44,766 nucleotides of DNA. It comes from Allobosea sp. (GTDB taxonomy: Bacteria; Pseudomonadota; Alphaproteobacteria; Rhizobiales; Beijerinckiaceae). The notes below the pieces were generated by a model. The model did no database searches and was not told the origin of the DNA. It was given only the letters and a program-made list of their open reading frames with translations. How positions within the stretch are numbered: the first letter of the stretch is position 1; each line of letters starts with the position of its first letter. This document shows, one piece after another, positions 36,160-44,766 of the stretch. Location: contig NZ_JAUXYO010000045.1 of assembly GCF_030694325.1 (NCBI RefSeq), positions 1 to 44,766 of the forward strand, read 5' to 3'. Position numbers and translations under genes: made by a program.

Positions 36160-37550
36160 CGGCGGCTGCGGCCACGATCCTCGGCAATGCCGTCGTGATC
36201 CCCGTCGACGGACGCCGCCGTATCCTCGACCGTGGCCATGTCGTCGTCGCCGATGGCGTGATCGGGGACGTGGCTGAGGGCCGCTGGCCGGAGATGGTGC
36301 CCGCCGACGCCGAGCGCATCGATTGCAACGGCGCTATCCTGATTCCCGGCCTGATCGACCTGCATCTGCATGCCGGGCACGGCCTGACGAAGAATCTCGG
36401 CGGCGGCGTCGACAACTGGATGGCCACCGTCGGCAACGTCTATGCGCTGCATTCGGACCTCGCCTTCTGGACCGCGGACGCCGAGCTGCAGGCGCTGGAG
36501 CGGCTGATGGGCGGAACGACGCTGGCCGTGCCCTTCTTCGGCGGCGGCGACAACGTCATGCGCAGCGAGGACCCCGCCTTCGCGGAGGCCCATCTCGCCG
36601 CCGTGGCGGCCAGCGGGCTGCGCGAGATCCTGGTGATGGGCATCGACCGCCCGCCCTTCCCCAAGCGCCGGCGCGACTGGGACCGTGGCGGGACCGGGCG
36701 CGCCATCGGGCTCGCGGACCAGCTTGCGACCATCGAGGCCGTCGCTGCGTCCTGGCGGGGCGCTGCCGGGGGCCGCATCGATGTCGCCGTCTCGGCGCCG
36801 GTCGTCAGCGCGGCCGATTTCGCAGCCGCCGATCCGCAGGCGCAGCGCGCCATCGCCGACAGTGTCATCGCCGCCTGGGACCTCGCGCGGCGCAGCGGCA
36901 GCCGCTTCGTGCAGGACGGCCATCGCAACGGCTCGGTCGCCTTCATGAAGGAGCGGTTTGGCGTGTTCGACGAACGCTCGGTGCTGGCCCATTGCATCGA
37001 TCTCACCGAATCCGACATCGCGACGATGGTCGCGCGCGGCTGCGCGGCCGCCTACACGCCGAGTTCGCTGATGGCGGTGTTCGGCTACTGCCCGGCGCCC
37101 GCCATGCTCGCTGCGGGGCTGCGCGTCGGGCTCGGCACCGACGGACCGGCGCCCGACCGCTCGCTCGACCTGTTCCGGACGATGTTCATGGCCAATCGGC
37201 ATCAGGCGATCCGCTGGAAAGACCCAGCCGCGATCGACGCCTGGACGATCCTCGAGATAGCGACCCGGGGCGGTGCCGCCGCGCTCGGTCTCGGCGACCG
37301 CCTCGGCTCGATCGAGCCCGGAAAGCGGGCCGATCTCGTTGTCGTGTCGCGCCGGGGCGCGCATCTCCACCCCGCCGATCTGCCGGTGGAACGGCTGGTT
37401 TTCTTCGCCAATGCGACCGATGTCAGCCATGTCATGGTCGACGGTCGGCTGCTGCTGCGCGACCGGGTGCCGCTTACTCTCGATGCCGACGCGGTTCTCG
37501 ACCGGGCGGGCGCCGCCTATGCGCTGATGAAAGAACGGGCAGGAATCTGA
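36156..37550 (+). CDS. Amidohydrolase (COG0402), paralogue of the 42867-44351 gene
   Basis: 464 residues from a GTG that overlaps the previous stop (GTGA). Metal motif LIDLHLHAGHG, a characteristic GGGDNVMRSEDPAF stretch, strand 5 QDGHRNGSVAF, strand 6 LAHCIDLT, and strand 8 LGTDGPAPDRSLDLF. The strand 5 motif keeps His but lacks the HxxE glutamate of typical deaminases. The same features recur in the gene after importer 2. Likely a hydrolase or deaminase on a cyclic substrate. It ends the amidohydrolase trio, 87 bp before the importer 2 receptor. Confidence 0.87.
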   Translation: MTAAAATILGNAVVIPVDGRRRILDRGHVVVADGVIGDVAEGRWPEMVPADAERIDCNGAILIPGLIDLHLHAGHGLTKNLGGGVDNWMATVGNVYALHSDLAFWTADAELQALERLMGGTTLAVPFFGGGDNVMRSEDPAFAEAHLAAVAASGLREILVMGIDRPPFPKRRRDWDRGGTGRAIGLADQLATIEAVAASWRGAAGGRIDVAVSAPVVSAADFAAADPQAQRAIADSVIAAWDLARRSGSRFVQDGHRNGSVAFMKERFGVFDERSVLAHCIDLTESDIATMVARGCAAAYTPSSLMAVFGYCPAPAMLAAGLRVGLGTDGPAPDRSLDLFRTMFMANRHQAIRWKDPAAIDAWTILEIATRGGAAALGLGDRLGSIEPGKRADLVVVSRRGAHLHPADLPVERLVFFANATDVSHVMVDGRLLLRDRVPLTLDADAVLDRAGAAYALMKERAGI

Positions 37551-37570
37551 GCGGCGCTCGGAATCGTCGC

Positions 37571-37613
37571 TTGACGCGATTGTATGCAGTTTGTCTATGA
37601 TACGGCATGCAGT
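37571..37613 (+). promoter_or_regulatory. Promoter-like region with repeated ATGCAGT before importer 2
   Basis: TTGACG (37571-37576) and TATGAT (37596-37601) resemble -35 and -10 boxes, though the 19-bp spacing is long. ATGCAGT occurs twice in direct orientation (37584-37590, 37607-37613), 23 bp apart, flanking the -10 box. This could be a regulator site. It lies 25-67 bp upstream of the receptor ATG. Confidence 0.4.
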
Positions 37614-37637
37614 GATCTGCGCATGAAGGAGTGTCGG

Positions 37638-39206
37638 ATGAACCGGGTCGTTACGCTTCTGGCCGCCGCTTCGGCGGTCGCTCTCGCCGCCACGGCAGCC
37701 GGCGCCAAGACGGTGCGCTGGTCCGCTCCGACCGACATCGCCACGCTCGACCCCTATGCCCAGACCGAGAGCTTCACCACGGCGATGCTCCACCACGTCT
37801 TCGATCCGCTGGTGCGGCGCGGCCGGACCATGCAGCTCGAGCCGGCGCTGGCGACGAGCTGGAAGACGGTGAAGCCCGACACCTGGCGCTTCGAGCTGCG
37901 CAAGGGCGTGAAGTTCCACAACGGCAACGCCTTCACCGCCGACGACGTCGTCGCCTCGGTCACCCGCCTGCTGGACCCCGGCGCACGGGCCCGCGGCAAC
38001 CTCTCGCAGGTGATCCGGGCGGAGAAGGTCGACGACTTCACCGTCGATCTCGTCACCAAAGGCCCGTACCCGCTGCTGCTGAACGACCTCGCCGGCATCT
38101 ACATCCTCGACAAGGAATGGATGGAGCAGACCGGTTCGCTCAAGCCCGGCAACATCGCCACCGGCGTCAGCACCGCCGCCTCCACCACCGCCATCGGTAC
38201 GGGCCCGTTCAAGCTCGAATCCTTCAAGCCCGATGCCGGCACGACCATGGTCGTGAACCCGGACTGGTGGGACAAGCCCGAGCACAACGTCAGCCGGATC
38301 GAGTTCAAGCCGATCAAGTCGGACGCCACGCGCGTCGCCGCGCTGCTCTCGGGCGAACTCGACCTGATCGCGCCCGCGCCGCTGCAGGATCTCGGCCGGA
38401 TCGGCGCCAACAGTTCCTTCAAGGTGATCGAGGAGCCGTCGCTGCGGCTGATTTTCCTGGGCCTCAGCCAGCGCGACGAACTCAAGTCGATGCCGGGGCA
38501 GAAGAACCCACTCAAGGAGCTGAAGGTCCGCCAGGCGCTCTGGCAGGGCATCGATCTCGACGCGATCCAGAAGCGCGTCATGCGCGGCAAGTCGCAGAAC
38601 ACCGGCACGCTCGTGGCGCCGCCGGTGCCGGGCTACGACAAGGCCAATGACACCCTGCCCGGCTACAGTGCCGACAAGGCCAAGGCGTTGCTCACCGAAG
38701 CGGGCTATCCCAACGGCTTCAAGCTCGGACTGAACTGCCCCAACGACCGCTACATCAACGACGAGGCCATCTGCGTCGCCATCGCCGCGATGTGGAGCCG
38801 CATCGGTGTGCAGACCGAGGTCAAGACGGAATCGCGCGCGACCTATTTCCCGAAGCAGGACCGCGGCGAGTTCGACTCCTTCATGCTGGGCTGGGCGACC
38901 CTGCCGCCGATGGACGGGTTCAGCGTGCTCTCGGCCCTGCTGACCGCGCCGAAGGACGGCTTCGGCGGTTCGAACCCGATGGGTTACACCAACCCCGAGA
39001 TCGAGCGCCTGACGCGGGAGGCGGCGGTCGAGCTCGACGAGCCCAAGCGCCGCGCGATGATGGTGGAAGCGCTGAAGGTCGCGAAGGACACGATCGCCTA
39101 TATCCCCCTGCATCTGCAGCCGGTCGCCTGGGCCTCGCGCCAGGGCCTCGATGTGCCGCAGTTCCCGGACGAATATGTCCGCCTCTGGTTCGCGCAGGTG
39201 AAGTGA
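37638..39206 (+). CDS. Dipeptide/oligopeptide-type ABC transporter substrate-binding protein (system 2)
   Basis: 522 residues from the ATG of MNRVVTLLAAASAV, well placed after GAAGGAG. Sec-type signal peptide ends AAGAK. SBP_bac_5 landmarks are VRWSAPTDIATLDPYAQTES, TWRFELRKGVKFHNGNAFTADDVV, IGTGPFKLESFKP, VRQALWQGIDLDAIQ and LPGYSADKAKALLTEAGYPNG. It is the receptor of the second importer. Its leader (Sec) differs from the RR leader of system 1, and the two sequences are clearly diverged, so the ligands probably differ. Confidence 0.93.
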   Translation: MNRVVTLLAAASAVALAATAAGAKTVRWSAPTDIATLDPYAQTESFTTAMLHHVFDPLVRRGRTMQLEPALATSWKTVKPDTWRFELRKGVKFHNGNAFTADDVVASVTRLLDPGARARGNLSQVIRAEKVDDFTVDLVTKGPYPLLLNDLAGIYILDKEWMEQTGSLKPGNIATGVSTAASTTAIGTGPFKLESFKPDAGTTMVVNPDWWDKPEHNVSRIEFKPIKSDATRVAALLSGELDLIAPAPLQDLGRIGANSSFKVIEEPSLRLIFLGLSQRDELKSMPGQKNPLKELKVRQALWQGIDLDAIQKRVMRGKSQNTGTLVAPPVPGYDKANDTLPGYSADKAKALLTEAGYPNGFKLGLNCPNDRYINDEAICVAIAAMWSRIGVQTEVKTESRATYFPKQDRGEFDSFMLGWATLPPMDGFSVLSALLTAPKDGFGGSNPMGYTNPEIERLTREAAVELDEPKRRAMMVEALKVAKDTIAYIPLHLQPVAWASRQGLDVPQFPDEYVRLWFAQVK

Positions 39207-39234
39207 CGCGCTGACCGAGGCCGGACAGGCTGCC

Positions 39235-40203
39235 ATGCTGGCTCTTCTGATCGCCCGTCTGGGACAGGCCGTGCTCGTGATGCTTGCGGTCTCGGCCGTC
39301 GCCTTCGGCATGTTCCGCTTCGTCGGCGACCCGGTCTCGGCGCTGTCGCGCGAGAACGCGACGGTGGAGGAAAAGCAGGAGTTGCGGGAGGCGCTCGGGC
39401 TCGAACGTCCGGTTCTGGTGCAATATGCCGGCTTTCTCGGCCGCATCGTCCAAGGCGATTTCGGGATCAGCTATCGCAACCAGCGCCCCGTTGCGGCGCT
39501 GATCGCGGAGCGGCTGCCGGCGACGCTTGAACTGGTGCTGGTCGCGACGGTCCTGTCGCTGGCGCTGGGCATCCCGCTCGGCGTGCTCTGTGCGCTGAAG
39601 CCGGACGGGATCGCGGCCCGGCTTGTCCAGGCGGTCTCGCTGATCGGGATCTCGACGCCGACCTTCGTCACCGGAATCGTCCTGATCCTCACCTTCGCGG
39701 TGACACTGGGCCTCCTGCCTTCCTTCGGCCGGGGCGAGACGGTGCAGATCGGCCCGTGGTCGACGGGCCTGCTGACGCTGAGCGGGCTGAAGGCGCTGAT
39801 CCTGCCCTCGATCACGCTGGCGCTCTACCAGCTCACCCTGATCATGCGGCTCGTCCGCTCGGAGCTGATCGACGTGCTCTCCAGCGACTACATCCGCTTC
39901 GCCCGGGCGCGCGGGCTGTCCACGCGGCACATCCATTTCACGCTGGCGCTGCGCAACGCACTGATGCCGGTGATCACTGTCACGGGCCTGCAGATCGGCT
40001 CGCTGATCGCCTTCGCCATTGTCACCGAGACCGTCTTCCAGTGGCCCGGCATGGGGCTGCTCTTCATCCAGGCGGTCAGCTTCTCGGACGTGCCGGTGAT
40101 GGCGGCCTATCTGCTGTTCGTCGGGCTGCTCTTCGTGCTTATCAACACCGCCGTCGACCTGCTCTATGCGCTGGTCGATCCGCGCCTGCGCGTGAGGAGC
40201 TGA
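39235..40203 (+). CDS. DppB-type ABC transporter permease (system 2)
   Basis: 322 residues. N-terminal helix LGQAVLVMLAVSAVAFGMF, conserved loop FVGDPVSALSRENATVEEKQELREALG, then GDFGISYRNQRPVAALIAERLPATLELVL. The EAA loop is DYIRFARARGLSTRHIHFTLALRNALMPVITV, and the end is LLYALVDPRLRVRS. It follows the receptor by 28 bp and precedes the DppC-type gene by 2 bp. Confidence 0.93.
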   Translation: MLALLIARLGQAVLVMLAVSAVAFGMFRFVGDPVSALSRENATVEEKQELREALGLERPVLVQYAGFLGRIVQGDFGISYRNQRPVAALIAERLPATLELVLVATVLSLALGIPLGVLCALKPDGIAARLVQAVSLIGISTPTFVTGIVLILTFAVTLGLLPSFGRGETVQIGPWSTGLLTLSGLKALILPSITLALYQLTLIMRLVRSELIDVLSSDYIRFARARGLSTRHIHFTLALRNALMPVITVTGLQIGSLIAFAIVTETVFQWPGMGLLFIQAVSFSDVPVMAAYLLFVGLLFVLINTAVDLLYALVDPRLRVRS

Positions 40204-40205
40204 GC

Positions 40206-41108
40206 GTGGCCGCTTCCCTGTCCCGGCGGCTGCGGCGTGTCCCCCTTTCGGTCTGGCTCGCGGGCCTGCTGGCGCTCGCGATCATCGTCGCGGCGGCGCT
40301 GGCCCCGTTGATCGCGCCCTTCGACCCCACCGACCTGACCAGCTTCAACCTGATCGACGCGGAGCTGCCGCCGCGCTTCTCGCCCGATGGCGACCCGCGC
40401 TTCCTGCTCGGCACCGACAACCAGGGCCGCGACCTGCTCTCGGCCATGCTCTATGGCGCGCGGGTTTCGATCCTGATCGGCGGCGGGGCGGTGATGGTGG
40501 CGGCCGTGGTCGGCGTCGGACTCGGCCTGATCGCCGGCTATTTCGGCGGCTGGGTCGATGCCGCGATCATGCGCTTCGGCGACGTCATCCTGAGCTTTCC
40601 GACCATCCTGCTCGCCCTGCTCGTCGCCGGCGTGGCGCGGATGCTGTTCCCGGCCGCGAGTTCGGCCGAATGGGCGCCGTTCATCCTGGTCGGCGCCATC
40701 GCGATCCATGAATGGGTGCAGTATGCGCGCACCGTGCGGGCCGCCACCATGGTCGAGAGCGCGCGCGACTATGTCCGCGCGGTCAAGGTCATCGGCCTGC
40801 CCTCCCGCCAGATCATGCTGCGGCACATCCTGCCCAATGTGATGGGGCCGGTGCTGGTGATCGCGACGATCAACCTCGCGGCTGCCGTACTGACGGAAGC
40901 CACCCTCTCCTTCCTCGGCGTCGGCATGCCGCCGACCTACCCTTCGCTCGGCACGCTGATCCGTATCGGCAACGAATTCGTCTTCTCCGGTGTCTGGTGG
41001 ATCGCGCTGTTTCCGGCGCTGCTGCTGGTGCTGCTGGTTCTCGGCGTCAACATCGTCGGCGACTGGCTGCGCGACCTGTTCAACCCCAAGCTGCGGGGGC
41101 GCGGATGA
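40206..41108 (+). CDS. DppC-type ABC transporter permease (system 2)
   Basis: 300 residues from the GTG at 40206, two bases after the DppB-type stop; no ATG lies nearby in frame, and upstream sequence in this frame is a shadow of the DppB gene. Landmarks are DPRFLLGTDNQGRDLLSAMLYGARVSI, GYFGGWVDAAIMRFGDVILSFP and the EAA loop DYVRAVKVIGLPSRQIMLRHILPNVMGPVLV. The end is [14 protein letters not shown]. An insertion of about 12 residues after FPAAS relative to system 1 is visible. Overlaps the ATPase start (ATGA). Confidence 0.93.
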   Translation: MAASLSRRLRRVPLSVWLAGLLALAIIVAAALAPLIAPFDPTDLTSFNLIDAELPPRFSPDGDPRFLLGTDNQGRDLLSAMLYGARVSILIGGGAVMVAAVVGVGLGLIAGYFGGWVDAAIMRFGDVILSFPTILLALLVAGVARMLFPAASSAEWAPFILVGAIAIHEWVQYARTVRAATMVESARDYVRAVKVIGLPSRQIMLRHILPNVMGPVLVIATINLAAAVLTEATLSFLGVGMPPTYPSLGTLIRIGNEFVFSGVWWIALFPALLLVLLVLGVNIVGDWLRDLFNPKLRGRG

Positions 41109-42820
41109 GCGCGCCTGCCCCCATCCTCGCCATCGACCGGCTGCGGATCGAATACCCGCTGGCCGATGGCGGCGTTCTGACGGCCGTCGAGGGCGCCACG
41201 CTCTCGATCGCGCCGGGCGAGATTCATGCGCTGGTCGGCGAATCCGGCGCGGGCAAGACGACGATCGGCAATGCGGTGCTCGGCCTGCTCGAAAAGCCCG
41301 GCCGGATCGCCTCGGGCACGATCGCGCTCGACGGCCAACCCTTCGACCCGCAGAAGCCCGGCGCGGTCCGGCTCGGCCGCGACATCGGCGCGGTCTTTCA
41401 GGACCCGATGACGAGCCTGAACCCGCTCTTCACGGTCGAAAGCCAGATCGTCGAGACGCTGCGGGCGCATCTGCCGCTCGACCGAGCAGCGGCGCGGGCG
41501 CGGGCGCTGGAACTGCTCAAGGCGGTGGGCATTCCCGAGCCGGAGCGCAGGCTGTCGGCCTATCCGCACCAGCTCTCCGGCGGGCAGCGGCAGCGCGTCG
41601 TCATCGCCTGCGCGCTCGCCTGCGAGCCGCGGCTGCTCGTGGCCGATGAGCCGACGACGGCACTCGACGTCTCGATCCAGGCGCAGATCCTCGATCTGCT
41701 GCGCGGGCTGGCGGATGAGCGCGGCATCGGCATCCTGCTCGTCACCCACAATATGGGCGTGGTCGCGCAGATCGCCGATACGGTGACGATCATGCATCGC
41801 GGCCACATCGTCGAGAGCGGGCCGGTGGCGCAGGTCCTGCGCAATCCCCAGGCGGACTATGCCAAGGCCCTGATCGGCGCCGTGCCGCGCATCGACATCA
41901 GGCTCGACCGCTTTCCGATGCTCGACGGCGCGAACCAGGCCGAGGCCGGCGCCGCCCGGGACCAGCTTCGGGCGAAGGCCCTGGCCGTGGGGGACCCGTC
42001 GCCGGGTCGCGACGTCCCCCTGCTCAGCGTCGACGATCTCTGCGTCGACTATGGGGCGGGCTTCCTCGCCGGCCGTGGCGCCTGCGCCTTCCGGGCCGTC
42101 GGCGGGGTGAGCTTCGAGATCCGCCGGGGCGAGGTCTTCGGCCTCGTCGGCGAGTCCGGCTGCGGCAAGACCACCATCGCCAATGTGGTGGCGGGCCTGC
42201 GGGCGCCAACCGGCGGGACCATCCGCTTCGACGGCCAAGTGATTGCCGGTGCGGAGGCGGCTCCACGCAAAGGCAAGGCCCGGCGCGCGATCCAGATGAT
42301 CTTCCAGGACCCCTATTCCTCGCTGAACGCGCGGATGCGGGTCGGCCGCATCCTGGCCGAGCCGATCCTGTTCTACGAACTGGCCCGCACGCGGGCCGAG
42401 GCCGAGGCCGATGTCGGTCTGCTGATCGAGGCCGTCGGCCTGCCGGCTGAAGCCGCGCAGCGCTTCCCGCACGCCTTCTCCGGTGGCCAGCGCCAGCGGC
42501 TCTCGATTGCGCGGGCGCTGGGCGCGCGGCCGCGGCTGATCGTCTGCGACGAGCCGACCTCCTCGCTCGACGTCTCCGTCCAGGCGCAGATCCTCAACCT
42601 GCTCAAGGATCTGCGCGACGCGACCGGACTGACGCTGCTGCTGATCAGCCACGACCTCGCGGTCATCCGCCAGATGTGCGACCGGGTCGCGGTGATGCGC
42701 GCAGGCCGGATCGTCGAGATGGCGGCGGCCGAGACGCTCTTCACGGCACCGCAGGCCGACTACACCCGCCAGCTGCTCTCGCTCGTGCCGACGCTCGAGC
42801 GCATTCGCGGCGAAGTCTGA
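41105..42820 (+). CDS. Double ABC ATPase (DppD-DppF fusion) of importer 2
   Basis: 571 residues from the ATG overlapping the DppC stop. First domain: Walker A GESGAGKT (45-52), signature [15 protein letters not shown], Walker [13 protein letters not shown]. Second domain: Walker A GESGCGKT from residue 349, signature [15 protein letters not shown], Walker [13 protein letters not shown]. Oligopeptide-family ends are [11 protein letters not shown] and [11 protein letters not shown]. The linker between domains is longer than in importer 1 and Ala/Arg-rich. A 46-bp gap with GAGGAG leads to the following amidohydrolase. Confidence 0.94.
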   Translation: MSAPAPILAIDRLRIEYPLADGGVLTAVEGATLSIAPGEIHALVGESGAGKTTIGNAVLGLLEKPGRIASGTIALDGQPFDPQKPGAVRLGRDIGAVFQDPMTSLNPLFTVESQIVETLRAHLPLDRAAARARALELLKAVGIPEPERRLSAYPHQLSGGQRQRVVIACALACEPRLLVADEPTTALDVSIQAQILDLLRGLADERGIGILLVTHNMGVVAQIADTVTIMHRGHIVESGPVAQVLRNPQADYAKALIGAVPRIDIRLDRFPMLDGANQAEAGAARDQLRAKALAVGDPSPGRDVPLLSVDDLCVDYGAGFLAGRGACAFRAVGGVSFEIRRGEVFGLVGESGCGKTTIANVVAGLRAPTGGTIRFDGQVIAGAEAAPRKGKARRAIQMIFQDPYSSLNARMRVGRILAEPILFYELARTRAEAEADVGLLIEAVGLPAEAAQRFPHAFSGGQRQRLSIARALGARPRLIVCDEPTSSLDVSVQAQILNLLKDLRDATGLTLLLISHDLAVIRQMCDRVAVMRAGRIVEMAAAETLFTAPQADYTRQLLSLVPTLERIRGEV

Positions 42821-42866
42821 CTACCGGCTTCCCGCATCAAAAAACATTGGGCCTGAGGAGACGACC

Positions 42867-44351
42867 ATGACCGACATCCTGATCCAGCACGGCGTGGTCG
42901 TGACCATGGACGGCAAAAGGCGCGTGATCGAGGACGGCGCCGTCGCGATCAAGGGCGATCGCATCGTCGCCGTCGGCACCAGCGCCGAACTCGCGGTCAG
43001 CCATAGCGATGCCGCCACCATCATCGACGCCGCCGGCAAGATCGTGATGCCGGGCCTGATCGACGCCCACACCCATGCCGGCCACGGGCTGATCAAGACC
43101 ATGGGCGGCGGGCGCAGCGATGAATGGTACGAGGTCTGCCACACCGTCTACACCGTGGCCTCGACGCCGGAATGGTGGCGCGCGGAGGCGCAACTCGCCG
43201 CCCTGGAGCGGCTGCGCTTCGGCGTCACGACCGCGGTCGCGCTGCTCGGCGGCGGCGACACGATCATGCGCTGCGACGAGCCGGTTTATGGCGAGGCGCA
43301 TCTCGACGGCGTCGCCGAGGTCGGAACCCGCTCGGTGCTGGCGGTCGGCGCGACGCGCCCGCCCTTCCCGCGCACCTATGCCCGCTTCGAGAACGGCGAG
43401 GCCAAGGAACACGCCACGCGTTTCGAGGACATGTTCGCGACCTGCCAATCGCTGGTCGAGACGCAGCATGGCCGGCTCGGGAAGCGGCTCAACATCGCGC
43501 TGATCACCCCGACGCTGCGGGCCGAGCACGAGGCCGGGCTGAGCGCCTCGGATCTGGCTGATGCCCGCGCCCAGGGCCGCCGCATGTCAGACTTCGCCAG
43601 GGAGGCCGGCCTCGTCTTCACCCAGGACGGGCACACCAAGGGCAGCGTCGCCTATGCCAAGGAGCTCGGCATTCTCGGGCCCCATGCGCTGCTCTCGCAT
43701 TCGACCGCGCTGACCGACGAGGAGATCGCGATCGTTGCCGACACCGGCACGCATATCGTCCATAATCCTTCCGCCGTCGCCTCGATCCTGGCGCGGTGCC
43801 CGGTGACGGAGCTGCTGGAGGCCGGCGCCAATGTCTGTCTTGGCTCGGATGCGACAGCGCCCGACCGCTCGGGCGACATGTTCCGGCACATGCAGCAATG
43901 CATGCACTACCACCGCACCTTCCACCACGATCCGAGCTGGCTGCCGCCGGGCCGCGTGCTGGAGATGTGCACGGTCGATGCTGCGCGTGCGCTCGGCATG
44001 GCCGACGAGATCGGCTCGCTCGAGGTCGGCAAGAAGGCCGATGTCGTGCTGCTCGACTGGCGCCGGCCGCATCTCTACCCGGCCAACATGCCGCTGTTCC
44101 GGCTGGTCTACTTCGCCAACGGCAACGACGTCGACACCGTCATCGTCGATGGGCGGATTGCGCTGCAGGGCCGCAAGGCGATCTTCGTCAACGAGGACGC
44201 GGTCCTCGACAATGCCCAGGCGCAAACGGAATGGATGCTCGACTATTGCGGCTTCCGGCCCCTGCTGGAGACGCCGGCGAGCTTCTGGGGCCAGGTGCGC
44301 GCCATGGACCAGGTCGAGGCGCGCAGCCTGTCGGGGCTCAAGAAGAACTGA
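42867..44351 (+). CDS. Amidohydrolase (COG0402), paralogue of the 36156-37550 gene
   Basis: 494 residues after a good GAGGAGACG ribosome site. Metal motif LIDAHTHAGHG, then GGGDTIMRCDEPVYGEAH, RPPFPRTYARF, strand 5 QDGHTKGSVAYAKELG, strand 6 LSHSTALT and strand 8 LGSDATAPDRSGDMF. The C-terminal composite domain has EVGKKADVVLLDWRRPHLYP. Motifs match the 36156 gene closely, including the missing HxxE glutamate. It is probably cotranscribed with importer 2. A Cys/Trp-containing C-terminal extension (WMLDYCGFRPLLETPASFW) is absent from the paralogue. Convergent with the next gene, 10 bp apart. Confidence 0.88.
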   Translation: MTDILIQHGVVVTMDGKRRVIEDGAVAIKGDRIVAVGTSAELAVSHSDAATIIDAAGKIVMPGLIDAHTHAGHGLIKTMGGGRSDEWYEVCHTVYTVASTPEWWRAEAQLAALERLRFGVTTAVALLGGGDTIMRCDEPVYGEAHLDGVAEVGTRSVLAVGATRPPFPRTYARFENGEAKEHATRFEDMFATCQSLVETQHGRLGKRLNIALITPTLRAEHEAGLSASDLADARAQGRRMSDFAREAGLVFTQDGHTKGSVAYAKELGILGPHALLSHSTALTDEEIAIVADTGTHIVHNPSAVASILARCPVTELLEAGANVCLGSDATAPDRSGDMFRHMQQCMHYHRTFHHDPSWLPPGRVLEMCTVDAARALGMADEIGSLEVGKKADVVLLDWRRPHLYPANMPLFRLVYFANGNDVDTVIVDGRIALQGRKAIFVNEDAVLDNAQAQTEWMLDYCGFRPLLETPASFWGQVRAMDQVEARSLSGLKKN

Positions 44352-44361
44352 GCGTAGCGCC

Positions 44362-44766
44362 TCAGGGCGCCGGGCGCAGCGGCACGCCGTCACGGGCGAC
44401 GATGCGGCCGCGCTTGAGGACGCGGCGGTTCGGCGAGCGGTCGACGACCGCTTCAGCCAGCGTCTCGCCGGGCAGGATCAGCAGGTCGGCGGCGCAGCCC
44501 TCGGCCAGCCCGTAATCGGCGACCTCCATCAGCTTCGCGCCCTCGACGGTGCAGGTGTCGAGCGCGAGCCGGACCTCGTCGTCACGGCGCAGATTGTTAC
44601 GCAGGCCGACGAGCACGGCCCGCTCCAGCATGTCGCCATTGCCATAGGGGTTCCAAGTGTCGCGGATGCCGTCGGAGCCGGCGGCGATGCGGATGCCGGC
44701 GGCGAGCATGCGCTTGACGGCGGGAACCGGGCGGCTGGCCGGCGCCGTGGTGACGATGGCGATGTC
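44362..44766 (-). CDS. Amidohydrolase, cytosine deaminase-like (5' part outside window)
   Basis: Only the C-terminal 134 codons are in the window; the frame is open to the right edge (DIAIVTTAPASRPVPAVKRMLAAG...). The motif AGSDGIRDTWNPYGNGDM is the strand 8 signature of cytosine deaminase-type amidohydrolases, followed by LALDTCTVEGAKLMEVADYGLAEGCAADLLILPG. It resembles the 33458 gene more than its direct neighbour. Stop codon is 10 bp from the convergent stop of the preceding gene. Confidence 0.85.
   Translation of the reverse strand, partial: DIAIVTTAPASRPVPAVKRMLAAGIRIAAGSDGIRDTWNPYGNGDMLERAVLVGLRNNLRRDDEVRLALDTCTVEGAKLMEVADYGLAEGCAADLLILPGETLAEAVVDRSPNRRVLKRGRIVARDGVPLRPAP

Noticed and set aside
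36135-39446. 1103-codon minus-strand ORF
   Set aside because: Spans antisense to an amidohydrolase and a peptide-type receptor with strong motifs. Composition is that of a shadow frame.
40937-42652. 571-codon minus-strand ORF
   Set aside because: Antisense to the double ABC ATPase, with no recognisable domain.

Overview
The window is high-GC, densely coded DNA with alphaproteobacterial gene content. Many genes overlap by 4 to 23 bp (ATGA, GTGA and similar). ABC importers, a FadR-type GntR regulator, Cox/XDH-type molybdenum hydroxylase genes and COG0402 amidohydrolases dominate. Intergenic palindromic repeats of the CCTCATCCTGAGGAGC and GTCATCCCGG types also occur. A Hyphomicrobiales (Rhizobiales) soil bacterium, Bosea-like, fits best; that placement is inference. 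No rRNA, tRNA, transposase, phage gene or CRISPR array was seen, so this looks like a chromosomal catabolic and transport region.

Region 1 (1-2556, minus strand) is a small unit: an FCD/GntR repressor, a fumarylacetoacetate-hydrolase-family enzyme and a Bug/TctC-type solute receptor that runs off the left edge. Matching TTGGT-N2-ACCAA palindromes lie in front of the regulator and in front of the hydrolase.

Region 2 (2845-25145, plus strand) is a co-oriented block of 18 genes. It starts with a branched-chain-amino-acid-type ABC importer: receptor, AraC regulator, two permeases, LivG, and a LivF fused to a Tm-1-like/UPF0261 domain. A TIM-barrel PEP-hydrolase-family protein and a giant SPFH/flotillin-like coiled-coil protein follow. 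Next comes a Cox/XDH-type hydroxylase cluster: two CoxG-like SRPBCC proteins, the FAD and 2Fe-2S subunits, a large subunit split into two ORFs, a MoxR ATPase and a VWA protein. Three hydrolytic genes end the block: a COG3618 amidohydrolase, an MBL-fold lactonase-like enzyme, and an SMP-30 domain fused to an isochorismatase-like domain. The inferred logic is import of a ring compound, Mo-dependent hydroxylation, then lactone and amide hydrolysis. The substrate is unknown.

Region 3 (25344-27841) holds a DAO-family FAD oxidoreductase (minus) and a VOC protein (plus), divergent from an AT-rich intergenic region.

Region 4 (27935-44766) has two complete dipeptide/Opp-type ABC importers, each with one double-headed ATPase gene. 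They are interleaved with five amidohydrolases, the last truncated by the right edge. Two of these are cytosine-deaminase-like, two are mutual paralogues bracketing the second transporter, and one has lost the canonical HxH metal motif. The region looks dedicated to uptake and hydrolysis of cyclic amide or amidine compounds such as nucleobase-like molecules (inference).

Five palindromic repeats of at least three families sit between genes, four of them inside the region 2 gene block.
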